From NCBI GenBank assembly GCA_050697275.1, contig JBOGZI010000160.1, positions 1-42,845 on the forward strand: DNA of 42,845 nucleotides, written 5' to 3'. Both the position numbers and the translations under genes were made by a program. Below are positions 26,601-34,599 of the stretch, one piece after another. Under the pieces are notes generated by a model, which was given only the letters and a program-made list of their open reading frames with translations, had not been told where the DNA came from and ran no database searches. Source of the DNA: JBOGZI01 sp050697275 (lineage in GTDB: Bacteria; Actinomycetota; Thermoleophilia; Solirubrobacterales; 70-9). Position 1 is the stretch's first letter. Each line of letters begins with the position of its first letter.

Positions 26601-28052
26601 GACGATCGTGCCCTGGCCGGTCATCAGCCGCGGCACGGAGGCGACGGTGCCGAGACCGCCGGGGTTGGTGAGGGTGATGTTGGTGCCCTGGAAGTCGTCG
26701 GCGGTGAGGCTGTTCTCCCGCGTCTTGGTGATCAGCTCCTCGTAGTAGCTGTGGAAGGCGCGGAAGTCGAGCGAGTCGGCGCCCTTGATGCAGGGGACCA
26801 TCAGCGACCGCTGGCCCTTGCGCTCGACATCGACCGCGATCCCGAGGTTGATCGAGGCGGGCTCGGCCATGGCGGGCTTGCCGTCCTCCTCCGCGAAGGC
26901 CCGACCCATCACCCGCCACTCCTGCGCGGCCTTGACGATCGCCCAGGCGATCAGGTGGGTGAAGCTGATCTTCATCCCCCGCTCCTTCAGCACCACGTTG
27001 AGCGCCTTTCGCTTGGCGTCGAGGGTGTCCACCGCGAGGGTCCGGAAAGAGGTCGCCGTCGGGATCGAGCGGCTCTCCTCCATCGCCTTGGCGAGCATCG
27101 CCGCGGGCCCCCGCAGCGCCTTGACCTCGCCCGCGGCGGCGGGTGGCGCGCTCGGCGCGGCCTTCCCGTCACCGGCCGAGAGCACGTCGGCCTTGGTGAT
27201 CTTGCCGCCGGGGCCGGTTCCCTTGACGCTCTTCAGGTCCACTCCGTTCGCCTGTGCGGCGCGTCGAGCCACCGGGGTGACGCGCTTGCCGTCCACCGTT
27301 TCCACGGCTTCGCCATCAACGGCCACCTCCTCCGCTTCGCGTCCGGCGGCGGCCGGTTCGGGCGCGTCTGGCTTGGCAACCCTGGTCGCGTCGGAATCCC
27401 CGGAGGGGGCGGCGCCCTTAGTCATCTCCGCCAGCGGCTTGCCGACCTCGATGGTCTCGTCGGGCTGGACGAGGATCTTGTCGATCGCCCCCGAGGCCGG
27501 GGCGGGGACCTCGGCGTCCACCTTGTCGGTGGAGACCTCGACCACGGTCTGCCCCTCCTCGACCGCGTCCCCCTCGGAGACGTGCCACTCGAGCACGGTC
27601 CCCTCGGTCACCGACTCGCCCATCTCGGGCATCGCGATCTCGAGCCGGTCGCCGCCCAGATCTCTCCCGGCGGAGACCGAGGCGTCCTCGGTGGTCGCCT
27701 TCTCGGCGGTGGCGCCCGCGCCGTTACCTGACGAATCCTCAGCCTTGGCGGGCTCCTCGGCGTCGGGAGCCGGCGCCTTCTCCTTCGCTTCCGGAGGCCC
27801 GCCGTTCGGGTCGATCTCGGCCAGCTCCTTGCCGACCTCGACCGTCTCGTCGGGCTGGACCATGATCCTGGTGACGGTTCCCGAGGCCGGCGCCGGTACC
27901 TCGGCGTCGACCTTGTCGGTCGAGACCTCGACCATCGTCTGGCCCTCCTCGACCGCATCCCCTTCCGAGACATGCCACTCGAGCACGGTGCCCTCGGTCA
28001 CCGACTCGCCCATCTCGGGCATCAGAAGCTGGACCCTCTGCTTCGTGGCCAT
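23670..28052 (-). CDS. kgd: Multifunctional 2-oxoglutarate dehydrogenase: lipoyl-lipoyl-E3BD-E2-E1 fusion
   Basis: A 1460-residue chain. Two lipoyl domains come first, each with MPEMGESVTEGTVLEWHVSE and the lipoylated DKVDAEVP site (K47 and K177). An E3-binding domain (VTPVARRAAQANGVDL, about 258-292), an E2 succinyltransferase domain (about 310-545, with H520 in DHRIIQGAESG), and a full thiamine-dependent E1 domain (about 590-1460, with GMAHRGRLSVLAHNIGRP and YRRFGHNETDEP) follow. Together these convert 2-oxoglutarate to succinyl-CoA with a separate E3. Mycobacterial KGD/OdhA has the E2-E1 fusion but lacks lipoyl domains, so this version is more complete. The lipoyl domains are nearly identical, indicating a recent internal duplication. 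ATG at 28050-28052 is preceded by CGGAG. Confidence 0.95.
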   Translation of the reverse strand: MATKQRVQLLMPEMGESVTEGTVLEWHVSEGDAVEEGQTMVEVSTDKVDAEVPAPASGTVTRIMVQPDETVEVGKELAEIDPNGGPPEAKEKAPAPDAEEPAKAEDSSGNGAGATAEKATTEDASVSAGRDLGGDRLEIAMPEMGESVTEGTVLEWHVSEGDAVEEGQTVVEVSTDKVDAEVPAPASGAIDKILVQPDETIEVGKPLAEMTKGAAPSGDSDATRVAKPDAPEPAAAGREAEEVAVDGEAVETVDGKRVTPVARRAAQANGVDLKSVKGTGPGGKITKADVLSAGDGKAAPSAPPAAAGEVKALRGPAAMLAKAMEESRSIPTATSFRTLAVDTLDAKRKALNVVLKERGMKISFTHLIAWAIVKAAQEWRVMGRAFAEEDGKPAMAEPASINLGIAVDVERKGQRSLMVPCIKGADSLDFRAFHSYYEELITKTRENSLTADDFQGTNITLTNPGGLGTVASVPRLMTGQGTIVACGSLAYPVEWAHAPQDRVKELGISKVMTMTSTYDHRIIQGAESGSFLRRIEELLQGEDSFYENVATDLEVDPSVISNAHPAAASAAALATAPAAEPSAVAAADQELLQAVQAATSLLKAYRTHGHLAARLDPLGSEPKGDPALEPENLNLTPELMAKIPAEILRIGVEGETLLDALPRMREAYCGPITYQVEHLSSHQQRVWLREMIETGWHRKPLEPDEKRALLERLIEVFGFERYLERAYLGQKMFSIEGLDVVVPMLDELFEMAHSEGAQDVVIGMAHRGRLSVLAHNIGRPVEAILAEFEGAKVIEAVKSLAAIPTGGTGDVKYHYGHDGTFTTGDGKEIGVRLYPNPSHLEFVDPVVEGAARASQTRRENSHLDHDPAAAVPVLLHGDAAFPAQGVVAETLNLQSLAGYSTGGTIHIIQNNQIGFTTDPEEGRSTPYAADMAKGFNVPIIHVNADAPEASVAAIRLAMAYRERWGRDVVIDLIGYRRFGHNETDEPAYTQPLMAAKIKQHPPVSQLYAEELVREGIVTSDEVEGRREKRQGTLKADHDELRQKIEAGDYQDPTASGTGELDRRRSPNVETAVSEDRIRELNEELLRVPDSFTIHRKLRKPLGKRLDAMDEGGIEFGHAEALAFASLLTEGVHLRLTGQDTERGTFSHRHLVLHDEKTGLRYAPIQNISGARAPFELHNSPLSEAACLGFEYGYSAASPDSLVLWEAQFGDFGNAAQVAIDSFIVSGEAKWGQMTRLTLLLPHGYEGAGPEHSSARIERFIQLAAEGNIRLANPTTAAQYFHLLRRQALIAKARPMVVATPKGLLRLPRATSTLPELSFGSFRFVLDDPRAVDRKAAVERLVLCSGKIYYDIDAAPKREETENVAVARVELLYPFAKDQIAKLISDYPNLKEIVWVQEEPRNMGAWSVMQRRMPELLPEGVELGYVGRPPRASPGEGYAVAHTKEQERIVLTSLLGKADPA

Positions 28053-28110
28053 TAGCTCCGTCTAACTCTATGAGGTTCCCCAAATGCGGCTGAAGGGAAC
28101 CGTGCTCGGT

Positions 28111-28392
28111 TCAGCCGAGCCGGGCGATCAGCTCCACGCTCGGCCAGCCGTGGCGGTGGATGTAGTGGCGGGTCGGCGCGACCTGCTCGCAGAAGGCGCA
28201 GGCGATCTCCTCGTCCCAGCCCACCGGGGCGCTCAGCGCGATCGGGACCCCGCATTCGGGGCAGGCGAGCGAGCGGGTGCCGAGCCAGGCCGCCCGCTCC
28301 GCGGCGCGCAGCTCGATCTCGGCCCCGTTCGCTCGGAGCTCGTCCTCCCGCTCGGGATCGGGCGAGGACTGGGGATCGAGGTGAAGCGACAC
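28111..28392 (-). CDS. Small zinc-ribbon protein, 93 residues
   Basis: Four cysteines in LACPECG (C44, C47) and IACAFCE (C65, C68) form a zinc ribbon, after an acidic N-terminal helix rich in Glu and Ala. The C-terminus HYIHRHGWPSVELIARL is hydrophobic and looks conserved. An ATG at 28471-28473 lies in the same frame, but GTG at 28390-28392 is preferred: AATAAT, a near-perfect -10, lies six bases before it, and the residues upstream look non-coding. It ends 58 bp before kgd on the same strand. Function is unknown. Confidence 0.65.
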   Translation of the reverse strand: MSLHLDPQSSPDPEREDELRANGAEIELRAAERAAWLGTRSLACPECGVPIALSAPVGWDEEIACAFCEQVAPTRHYIHRHGWPSVELIARLG

Positions 28393-28398
28393 ACCTTG

Positions 28399-28404
28399 AT
28401 TATT
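28399..28404 (-). promoter_or_regulatory. -10 element of a leaderless promoter (zinc-ribbon gene)
   Basis: AATAAT (five of six matches to TATAAT) on the minus strand, then six bases CAAGGT, then GTG. The spacing matches the other leaderless-type starts in this window. Confidence 0.5.
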
Positions 28405-28516
28405 GCGCTCGGAGAAGCCGGGGCCCTCCGGGCGGGTCGCCGCTCGGTGTAAGTTCCGCGATGGCCGTCCCACGGACCCGACGCGGAGGAGATGGCGAGC
28501 TTATGTTGGAGGAGAG

Positions 28517-30532
28517 ATGAGCTACTTCGTCACCGGCGCCACCGGCTTCATCGGCCGCAACCTGGTCGAGCAGCTGCTCGAGCGGGAGGGGACGATCTAC
28601 GTGCTCGTGCGCGAGGGCTCCCGGGGGCGGCTGGAGGAGCTGCGCTCGCGATGGGGCGCCCCGGAGGATCGCATCGTCCCGGTGATCGGCGACCTCTCCC
28701 AGGAGAAGCTCGGCTGCACCGACCAGATCTCCGAGCTGAAGGGCGAGATCGACCACTTCTTCCACCTGGCGGCGATCTACGACATGACCGCCGACGCGGA
28801 GAGCCAGCGGGTCGCCAACGTCGAGGGCACCCGGGAGGCGGTGCGGCTCGCCGAGGCGCTCGACGCGAAGCGCTTCCACATGGTCAGTTCGATCGCCGCC
28901 GCCGGCCTCTACAAGGGGACCTTCACCGAGGACATGTTCGAGGAGGCCGAGAAGCTCGAGAACCACCCCTATTTCCAGACCAAGCACGAGTCGGAGGCGG
29001 TGGTGCGGGAGGAGTGCGAGGTCCCCTGGCGCGTCTACCGACCCGGCATCGTCGTCGGTCACTCCGAGACCGGCGAGATGGACAAGATCGACGGGCCCTA
29101 CTACTTCTTCAAGGTGCTGCAGCGAGCACGCAACCTGCTGCCGCAGTGGGTGCCGGGGATCGGGGTCGAGGGGCGCGAGATCAACATCGTCCCGGTCGAC
29201 TTCGTGGCCAAGGCGATGGACCACATCGGCCACCTCGACGGACTCGACGGGGGGGCCTTCCACCTCACCGATCCCAACCCGATGACCGCCGGTCAGATCA
29301 TCAACAGCTTCGCCAAGGCCGCCCACGCCCCGGAGGCGGCGATGAGGATCGACGCGAAGATGTTCGAGTTCATCCCCAAGCAGGTGCGGTCTGGCCTGCA
29401 GATGCTGCCACCGGTGAAGCGCTTCACCGACCAGCTGCTGGCCGACTTCGGCATCCCGCGCTCCGTGCTGGTCTACATCAACTACCCGACCTCCTTCGAC
29501 TCCAGCAAGACGCAGGAGGCACTCGAGGGGACCGGCATCTCGGTCCCGCCGCTGCCGAGCTACGCGGAGCGGCTCTGGGACTACTGGGAGCGCAACCTCG
29601 ATCCCGACCTGTTCAAGGACCGCTCGCTCTCCGGCGCGATCGGCGGCAAGGTCGTGCTGATCACCGGGGCGTCCTCGGGGATCGGCAAGGCGACCGCGAT
29701 CAGGTGCGCGGTCGCCGGCGCCGAGGTGCTGCTCGTCGCCCGCACCGCCGAGAAGCTCGAGGAGACCAAGGCGGAGATCGAGGAGGCGGGCGGCACCGCC
29801 CACATCCACCAGTGCGACCTCTCCGACCTGGACGACGTCGAGCGGATGGCGAACGAGGTGCTGGAGCGGCACGGCCGGGTCGACATCCTGGTCAACAACG
29901 CGGGCCGCTCGATCCGCCGCTCGGTGGAGCTCTCCTACGACCGCTTCCACGACTTCGAGCGCACCATGCAGCTCAACTACTTCGGCGCGCTGCGGCTGAT
30001 CCTCAGCCTGTTGCCGACGATGCGGAAGCGCACCAAGGGCCGCAAGGGAGGGCAGATCATCAACGTCAGCTCGATCGGAGTGCAGACCCACACCCCGCGC
30101 TTCTCCGCCTACGTCGCCTCCAAGGCGGCGCTGGACGCGTGGTCGCGCTGCGTCGGCTCCGAGGTGCTGGATGACGGCGTCCACATCACCACCATCTACA
30201 TGCCGCTGGTCCGCACCCCGATGATCGCCCCGACCAAGATGTACGACGCCTTCCCGACCAGCACCCCGGAGGAGGCCGCGGAGATGATCTGCGACGCGAT
30301 GATCCGCAAGCCCAAGAAGGTCGCCACCCGGCTCGGCACCTTCGGCGAACTGCTCTACAACGTCGCGCCGAAGGCCTCGGACGCGATCCTCAACACCGCC
30401 TACAAGCTGTTCCCGGACTCGAAGGCGGCCAAGGGCAAGAAGGAGAAGGAGGACGGCAAGCCCGCCAAGGACGAGGAGCTCTCAACCGAGGGCGTCGCGT
30501 TCGCCTACCTGATGCGAGGGGTGCACTGGTAG
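28517..30532 (+). CDS. Two-domain SDR, fatty acyl-CoA reductase-like (AcrA1 type)
   Basis: A 671-residue fusion of two reductase domains. The N-terminal extended-SDR/NAD-binding_4 domain has TGATGFIGRNLVEQLL at residues 6-21 and a YFQTK motif (Tyr-x3-Lys) near 154. The C-terminal classical SDR begins with GKVVLITGASSGIGK at about 377-391, has VNNAG, and Y532/K536 in YVASK. The arrangement is that of mycobacterial acyl-CoA reductase AcrA1 (Rv3391), which reduces fatty acyl-CoA to the aldehyde and possibly the alcohol. The tail ends in a Lys/Glu-rich segment and a conserved-looking VAFAYLMRGVHW. ATG at 28517 has GGAGGAGAG directly upstream. Wax-ester or ether-lipid metabolism is plausible, but the substrate is not proven. 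Confidence 0.82.
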   Translation: MSYFVTGATGFIGRNLVEQLLEREGTIYVLVREGSRGRLEELRSRWGAPEDRIVPVIGDLSQEKLGCTDQISELKGEIDHFFHLAAIYDMTADAESQRVANVEGTREAVRLAEALDAKRFHMVSSIAAAGLYKGTFTEDMFEEAEKLENHPYFQTKHESEAVVREECEVPWRVYRPGIVVGHSETGEMDKIDGPYYFFKVLQRARNLLPQWVPGIGVEGREINIVPVDFVAKAMDHIGHLDGLDGGAFHLTDPNPMTAGQIINSFAKAAHAPEAAMRIDAKMFEFIPKQVRSGLQMLPPVKRFTDQLLADFGIPRSVLVYINYPTSFDSSKTQEALEGTGISVPPLPSYAERLWDYWERNLDPDLFKDRSLSGAIGGKVVLITGASSGIGKATAIRCAVAGAEVLLVARTAEKLEETKAEIEEAGGTAHIHQCDLSDLDDVERMANEVLERHGRVDILVNNAGRSIRRSVELSYDRFHDFERTMQLNYFGALRLILSLLPTMRKRTKGRKGGQIINVSSIGVQTHTPRFSAYVASKAALDAWSRCVGSEVLDDGVHITTIYMPLVRTPMIAPTKMYDAFPTSTPEEAAEMICDAMIRKPKKVATRLGTFGELLYNVAPKASDAILNTAYKLFPDSKAAKGKKEKEDGKPAKDEELSTEGVAFAYLMRGVHW

Positions 30533-30558
30533 CGTCGCCCTGCGCCCGTGTCAGCGAG

Positions 30559-30564
30559 TAGCCT
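30559..30564 (+). promoter_or_regulatory. -10 element of a leaderless promoter (fused ABC exporter)
   Basis: TAGCCT, then CGGGAC (six bases), then GTG at 30571. No ribosome-binding site is present. Confidence 0.5.
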
Positions 30565-30570
30565 CGGGAC

Positions 30571-32277
30571 GTGGAGGTGGGCACGAGCGAGGGGACGCCC
30601 CAGGCTCCGGCGGCGGCGCCTGCGGGGCCCCGCGCTCCGGGGGGGCCACCGGCCGTGGCCGTGCGGGGGCTGAGCAAGACCTTCCACGTCCCGCCGCAGC
30701 GCTACACGACCCTGAAGGAGCGCCTGGTCGACCGCTTCAGGCCCGAGCCCGCCGCCAGCCTGGAGGCGCTGCGCGACGTCAGCCTCGCGATCTCCAGGGG
30801 CGAGTTCGTGGGGATCGCAGGTCGGAACGGGAGCGGCAAGAGCAGCCTCCTTCGCTGCATCGCGGGGATCTACGACTACGACGAGGGCACCGTCGAGGTG
30901 AGCGGACGGCTGGCGCCCTTCGTCGAGCTGGGAGCGGGCTTCACGCCGGACCTGAGCGCGCGCGAGAACGCGGCCCTCGGCGCCGTGATGCTGGGGCTGA
31001 GCCGCGCCGAGGCGCGCCGGCGCGCCGAGCGCATCCTCGCCTTCGCCGGGCTCTCCGACCTCGCCGAGCTGGAGCTGCGCAACTTCTCCTCCGGGATGAA
31101 CGTCCGCCTGGCCTTCTCCGTCGCGATCCAGGTCGATGCCGAGGTGCTGCTGATCGACGAGGTCCTCACGGCCGGCGACTCCTCCTTCAAGCAGCGCTGC
31201 CACGACGAGCTCGAGCGGCTGCACTCCCGGGGACGGACGATCGTCTTCGTCACCCACTCGATGGAGGACCTGCAGCGCTACTGCACCAGGGCGCTGCTGC
31301 TCGAGCGTGGCGAGCTTCTCGCCGCCGGCCCACCCGAGCGGATCGCCGAGCAGTACGAGGAGGTGAACGCGCGGGAGACCGAGCGGCAGCGCCGGGAAGC
31401 GGAGTCCCCGGCCGCGGCGCGACTGGACCGCGAACCCGCCCCGGCGATCCAGCCGGAGCCCGCGACCTACCGCCCCACCGCCCTCGGGCGAAGTCTGAGG
31501 CGGCTGACGGAGCTGACCGCCAGCATGGCGATAACCGAGTTCCGGCTCAAGTACCACCGCTCGGCCCTGGGCTACCTGTGGTCGGTGATGCGGCCCGCGA
31601 TCTACTTCCTGGTGCTCCTGGTGATCTTCACCAAGGTGGCGAGGCTGGGGGCGTCCGTCTCGCACTACCCCGCCTATCTCGCGACGGCGATCGTCCTTTG
31701 GACGTTCTTCACCGAGACCGTCGCGGGCGGCGTCACCTCGCTGTCTCGGAACGGGCCGCTGCTGCGCAAGGTGCGCTTCCCCCGGCTGGCGATACCGCTG
31801 TCCCTCACGGTCAGCTCGCTGATCAACCTGGCGGCGAACTCGATCCTGGTGGTGGTCGTGCTGGCGGTCAGCGGGGTGGAGCCGCGCCTGAGCTGGCTTC
31901 AAATGCCGGCGCTGCTGGCGCTGCTGGCGCTGCTGGCGCTCGGCACGTCGATGCTGTTCTCGGCCCTTTACGTCCGCTACCGGGACATGCAGCAGGTGTG
32001 GCAGGTACTGAACCAGCTCCTCTTCTTCGGCTCACCGATCATCTACGTGGCCAGGCAGTACCCCGACGCGCTCGAGCCGCTGCTCTCGGCCAACCCGCTG
32101 GCCGCGATCCTCGTGCAGATGCGCCATGCGCTGATCGACCCCTCCGCCCCGACCGCCGCGGAGCAGCTCGGGGGCTGGCCGCAGCTGCTGATCCCCCTGG
32201 GGACGATCACGGCCGTCCTCGGACTCGGCTTCTGGCTCTTCACCCGTGAGGCGCCACGCGTGGCGGAGCGAACGTGA
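30571..32277 (+). CDS. Fused ABC polysaccharide exporter: Wzt-like ATPase plus Wzm-like permease
   Basis: A 568-residue chain joining two proteins that are normally separate. The N-terminal ATPase has KTFHVPPQRYTTLKERLVDR, Walker A GRNGSGKS (84-91), signature FSSGM (172-176), Walker B LLIDEV (D196, E197) and H-loop H229, and resembles Wzt/TagH of O-antigen and teichoic-acid exporters. A charged linker (about 270-300) leads to an ABC-2 permease with about six helices from residue 318, including YLWSVMRPAIYFLVLLVIF and QVLNQLLFFGSPIIYVA. It probably flips a lipid-linked polysaccharide across the membrane as a homodimer. Downstream are glycosyltransferase genes. GTG with TAGCCT six bases upstream. 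Confidence 0.9.
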   Translation: MEVGTSEGTPQAPAAAPAGPRAPGGPPAVAVRGLSKTFHVPPQRYTTLKERLVDRFRPEPAASLEALRDVSLAISRGEFVGIAGRNGSGKSSLLRCIAGIYDYDEGTVEVSGRLAPFVELGAGFTPDLSARENAALGAVMLGLSRAEARRRAERILAFAGLSDLAELELRNFSSGMNVRLAFSVAIQVDAEVLLIDEVLTAGDSSFKQRCHDELERLHSRGRTIVFVTHSMEDLQRYCTRALLLERGELLAAGPPERIAEQYEEVNARETERQRREAESPAAARLDREPAPAIQPEPATYRPTALGRSLRRLTELTASMAITEFRLKYHRSALGYLWSVMRPAIYFLVLLVIFTKVARLGASVSHYPAYLATAIVLWTFFTETVAGGVTSLSRNGPLLRKVRFPRLAIPLSLTVSSLINLAANSILVVVVLAVSGVEPRLSWLQMPALLALLALLALGTSMLFSALYVRYRDMQQVWQVLNQLLFFGSPIIYVARQYPDALEPLLSANPLAAILVQMRHALIDPSAPTAAEQLGGWPQLLIPLGTITAVLGLGFWLFTREAPRVAERT

Positions 32278-32314
32278 TCCTGAGCCGACCCGTCCTCTCG
32301 TACGAGTCGAGTCG

Positions 32315-32605
32315 ATGACCGGGGCGGAGCCGCTGATCGTGAACCTGGCGCCGACGGGCATGGTCCCATCCAAGGAGATGACTCCGCCCCGGGACCAGGC
32401 CGGCGTCCCGACTCACCGCGCCGAGTGCTTCGCGCCGCTGATCGAGGGGATTCGCATGATCGATCGGGAGCTCATCGTCTGCGCGACGTGCAGCGGCAGG
32501 CTGGTCAGCGACGTGGACAGCCGGGCCGAGGTACTCACCCTCCAAGGCGACGCCAAGCCGGACATGGCCTCGCTCACGCTCGGCTCCAACAACTTCAGGA
32601 TGCGG
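32315..32605 (+). pseudogene. Remnant of a BKACE (DUF849) beta-keto acid cleavage enzyme
   Basis: The translation starts like a BKACE: MTGAEPLIVNLAPTGMVPSK. After about 25 residues it jumps to ECFAPLIEGIRMIDRELIVC, SGR and DAKPDMASLTLGSNNF, which are later parts of the same family. The middle, which should hold the metal-binding HLHxR segment, is missing, and nothing matches after SNNF where another 150 or so residues should follow. An internal deletion plus C-terminal truncation is the best reading. It lies in the 519-bp gap after the fused exporter. Confidence 0.7.
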
Positions 32606-32608
32606 TAT

Positions 32609-32781
32609 GCATTGCCGTTGATCTCGTGCCCGTCTTTGGCAGTTACGACAACAGCTGGGAGGCGTTTGGGGTAGGCGTCGGCCTGCTTCTGGTCTTCGCC
32701 CTGCTGGTCGCGAGGGGGTCAGCTCAAGTCGAGAGCGAACGGGCAACTTGGACTGAGCTTTGGGAGCGAGACCGCGGATAG
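32609..32781 (+). pseudogene. Remnant: C-terminal tail of a membrane protein
   Basis: In a different frame from the BKACE remnant and running to TAG at 32779-32781, the translation gives SYDNSWEAFGVGVG, one hydrophobic helix (LLLVFALLVAR), and a charged tail VESERATWTELWERDRG. It has no start of its own that fits. It looks like the last 50 or so residues of a lost membrane protein joined here by recombination; the parent family is not recognised. A small stand-alone membrane protein is less likely. Confidence 0.35.
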
Positions 32782-32796
32782 GCTCGTCTCGGGATC

Positions 32797-33651
32797 GTGA
32801 GTGTCAACAGGCGCCAGGATGCCCGCACCAACCCGAGCATCAGTGTGATTGTCCCCGCCTTCAACGAGGCGCAGCACATCGCTCGGTGTCTGAGGTCGCT
32901 CGAGCAACAAACCTGTCCGCCACGAGAAGTGATCGTGGTCGATGACGGCTCAAAGGACCGGACGGGCGTAATCGCGGCCTGGCATCGTGCGCGGGTGGTG
33001 AGAACCAGGCATTGCGGGCCTGCCCAAGCGAGGAATCTAGGAAGCAGCCTCGCCACTGGCGAACTCCTTGTCTTCCTTGACGCGGACATGGCATGTGGCC
33101 CCAGGTTCCTCGAGGAACTCGTCGGGCCTATATCCGATGGCCGAGCGATCGGCAGCTTTAGCAGAGAGCTGCACATCGGAAACCCAGAGAATCGGTGGGC
33201 GCGCGCCTACGCGACGATCCGACGTCACGCGTTTCCCAGAGTCTTGCCTTCGTCTCATCCAGGTGAGTCACCGAACTACCGAGCCATCCGGCGAGACGAT
33301 TTCCTGGCCGTCAACGGCTATGACGATGTTGGCTATGGCGAGGACATGACATTGGCGCCCAAGCTCGGCCGCCTAGCAGTCTGCGCTGATGGGGCTTACT
33401 GTGTGCATTTCAATCCAAGCTCGCTCTGGGAGATCTTCGAGAACGGTCGCTGGATCGGCCGCGGCCACGACATCGGCAACGTGTTCCATCCATGGTTCGA
33501 CAACCTTCCATTGAGGGCCGGGGTCTTGGCCTTTCGAGACCTCAGAAATGGCTGTGGTCCGGCGATCCTCCCAGCGCGCTTCGCCTACCACACGGGTCTC
33601 CTGGTGGGCCTCTGCCGACGGGCAGTGTGGCCCGATCGTCATTGGAAATAG
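32797..33651 (+). CDS. Glycosyltransferase family 2
   Basis: A 284-residue GT2 (GT-A fold). ISVIVPAFNEAQHIARCL opens the nucleotide-binding half, VIVVDDGSKDRTG follows, and LVFLDADMAC carries the metal-binding DxD. GYGEDMTLAPKLGR near 185-198 is the ED-type acceptor motif. It transfers a sugar from a nucleotide-sugar donor to a growing glycan at the inner membrane face. The start is GTG at 32797 without a good Shine-Dalgarno, and TAGGCT lies 12 bases upstream. Codon use and base composition are visibly less G+C-rich than in the flanking genes, which suggests acquisition from elsewhere. Donor and acceptor cannot be told. Confidence 0.85.
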   Translation: MSVNRRQDARTNPSISVIVPAFNEAQHIARCLRSLEQQTCPPREVIVVDDGSKDRTGVIAAWHRARVVRTRHCGPAQARNLGSSLATGELLVFLDADMACGPRFLEELVGPISDGRAIGSFSRELHIGNPENRWARAYATIRRHAFPRVLPSSHPGESPNYRAIRRDDFLAVNGYDDVGYGEDMTLAPKLGRLAVCADGAYCVHFNPSSLWEIFENGRWIGRGHDIGNVFHPWFDNLPLRAGVLAFRDLRNGCGPAILPARFAYHTGLLVGLCRRAVWPDRHWK

Positions 33652-34580
33652 CCCCGATCTCTGAGGCTCCCGAGGTGAGCGTGATCATTCCCGCCTACCG
33701 AGCGGAGCACAGGATCTGTGTTGCCCTGGAGTCCCTGAGGCAGCAGGACTTCGAGGGACCTGTCGAGGTGATCGTGGTTGCGTCGGGCGCGGATGGTTCT
33801 GGCTCACTTGTTCGGCGCCTGTATCCCGAGGTCCAGGTCGCCGAGTTCCCGACCCGTGTGTGGCCAGGTTCAGCCCGCAATGTGGGTGTTCGGATGGCCC
33901 GCGGCGACGTAATTGCCTTCATGTCGGCGGACACATGCGCGTCGCGGAGTTGGCTCGCCGATCGTGTGCAGCTACATGCCGCAGGGTTCGACCTCGTGGG
34001 CGGATCGATCCTAAACGGCACTCCTACGCATCTGGTAGGGACGGCCGGCTACCTGCTCGAGTACTCAGGGCTCCTGCCGCTGGACGACTTGCTGCGCGAT
34101 CAGGTCATTCCACACGCCCTGTCATTCCGGAGAGCTGTGTTCGAACGCCTCGGTGAGTACTCCGAAGACACAAGAACGGGAGAGGACACGCTCTTCAACA
34201 AACGATGTCTGGAGTCCGGTATGACGATCGCGTTTGCACCACAGGCCGGGCTCACACACGACAACATCACCTCGGTAAAGGGAATGATCGGTCACGCGAT
34301 CGATCACGGGCGAGGTTTGGCGCAATGTGTGGAGCGGCACGGCTTCGCCTCGAGTATCGGGACGATGGATCAAGGCTTGATTACTGCCGGGTGGCGGATG
34401 CTGGTCGGGTATCCCGTGCTAGGAATGAGCGCGAGGCTTCGACGATTTGCACGGTTCGCGCCTCGCCAGCTGCCGGCGCTGCTGACCCTCATGCCGCTTA
34501 TTTGGATTGCACTGCTCGCGACCGGAGTTGGCGCGTACATCCACTACCTCAAGGTGCGGCAGCGGCACAGCCCTGCGTAG
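33627..34580 (+). CDS. Glycosyltransferase family 2 with C-terminal membrane helix
   Basis: A GT2 enzyme of about 317 residues. VSVIIPAYRAEHRICVALES and VEVIVVASGADGS start the domain, SARNVGVRMARGDVIAFMSAD holds the donor-site Asp, and RTGEDTLFNKRCLESG the acceptor ED motif. The C-terminus has a hydrophobic helix (LLTLMPLIWIALLATGVGAY), so it is membrane-anchored. The start is uncertain: GTG 33627 overlaps the previous gene by 25 bases, TTG 33639 and GTG 33675 are alternatives, and none has a strong ribosome-binding site. It shares the lower-G+C character of the previous gene, so the two probably arrived together. Confidence 0.82.
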   Translation: MARSSLEIAPISEAPEVSVIIPAYRAEHRICVALESLRQQDFEGPVEVIVVASGADGSGSLVRRLYPEVQVAEFPTRVWPGSARNVGVRMARGDVIAFMSADTCASRSWLADRVQLHAAGFDLVGGSILNGTPTHLVGTAGYLLEYSGLLPLDDLLRDQVIPHALSFRRAVFERLGEYSEDTRTGEDTLFNKRCLESGMTIAFAPQAGLTHDNITSVKGMIGHAIDHGRGLAQCVERHGFASSIGTMDQGLITAGWRMLVGYPVLGMSARLRRFARFAPRQLPALLTLMPLIWIALLATGVGAYIHYLKVRQRHSPA

Positions 34581-34599
34581 GGTGCACCTGCAGCAGCGC

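Noticed and set aside
23730..27731. A 1333-codon open frame on the plus strand opposite kgd
   Set aside because: Antisense frame kept open by GC-rich third positions; composition is unlike a protein and kgd on the other strand has clear domains throughout.
28400..30184. Long frames on both strands over the two-domain SDR gene
   Set aside because: Shadows in other frames; the SDR frame carries both cofactor motifs and both Tyr-x3-Lys sites.
32246..32674. An intact 142-codon protein over the BKACE remnant
   Set aside because: The family match is broken by a deletion and stops at SNNF; the rest of the frame is out-of-family sequence, so it is a relic.
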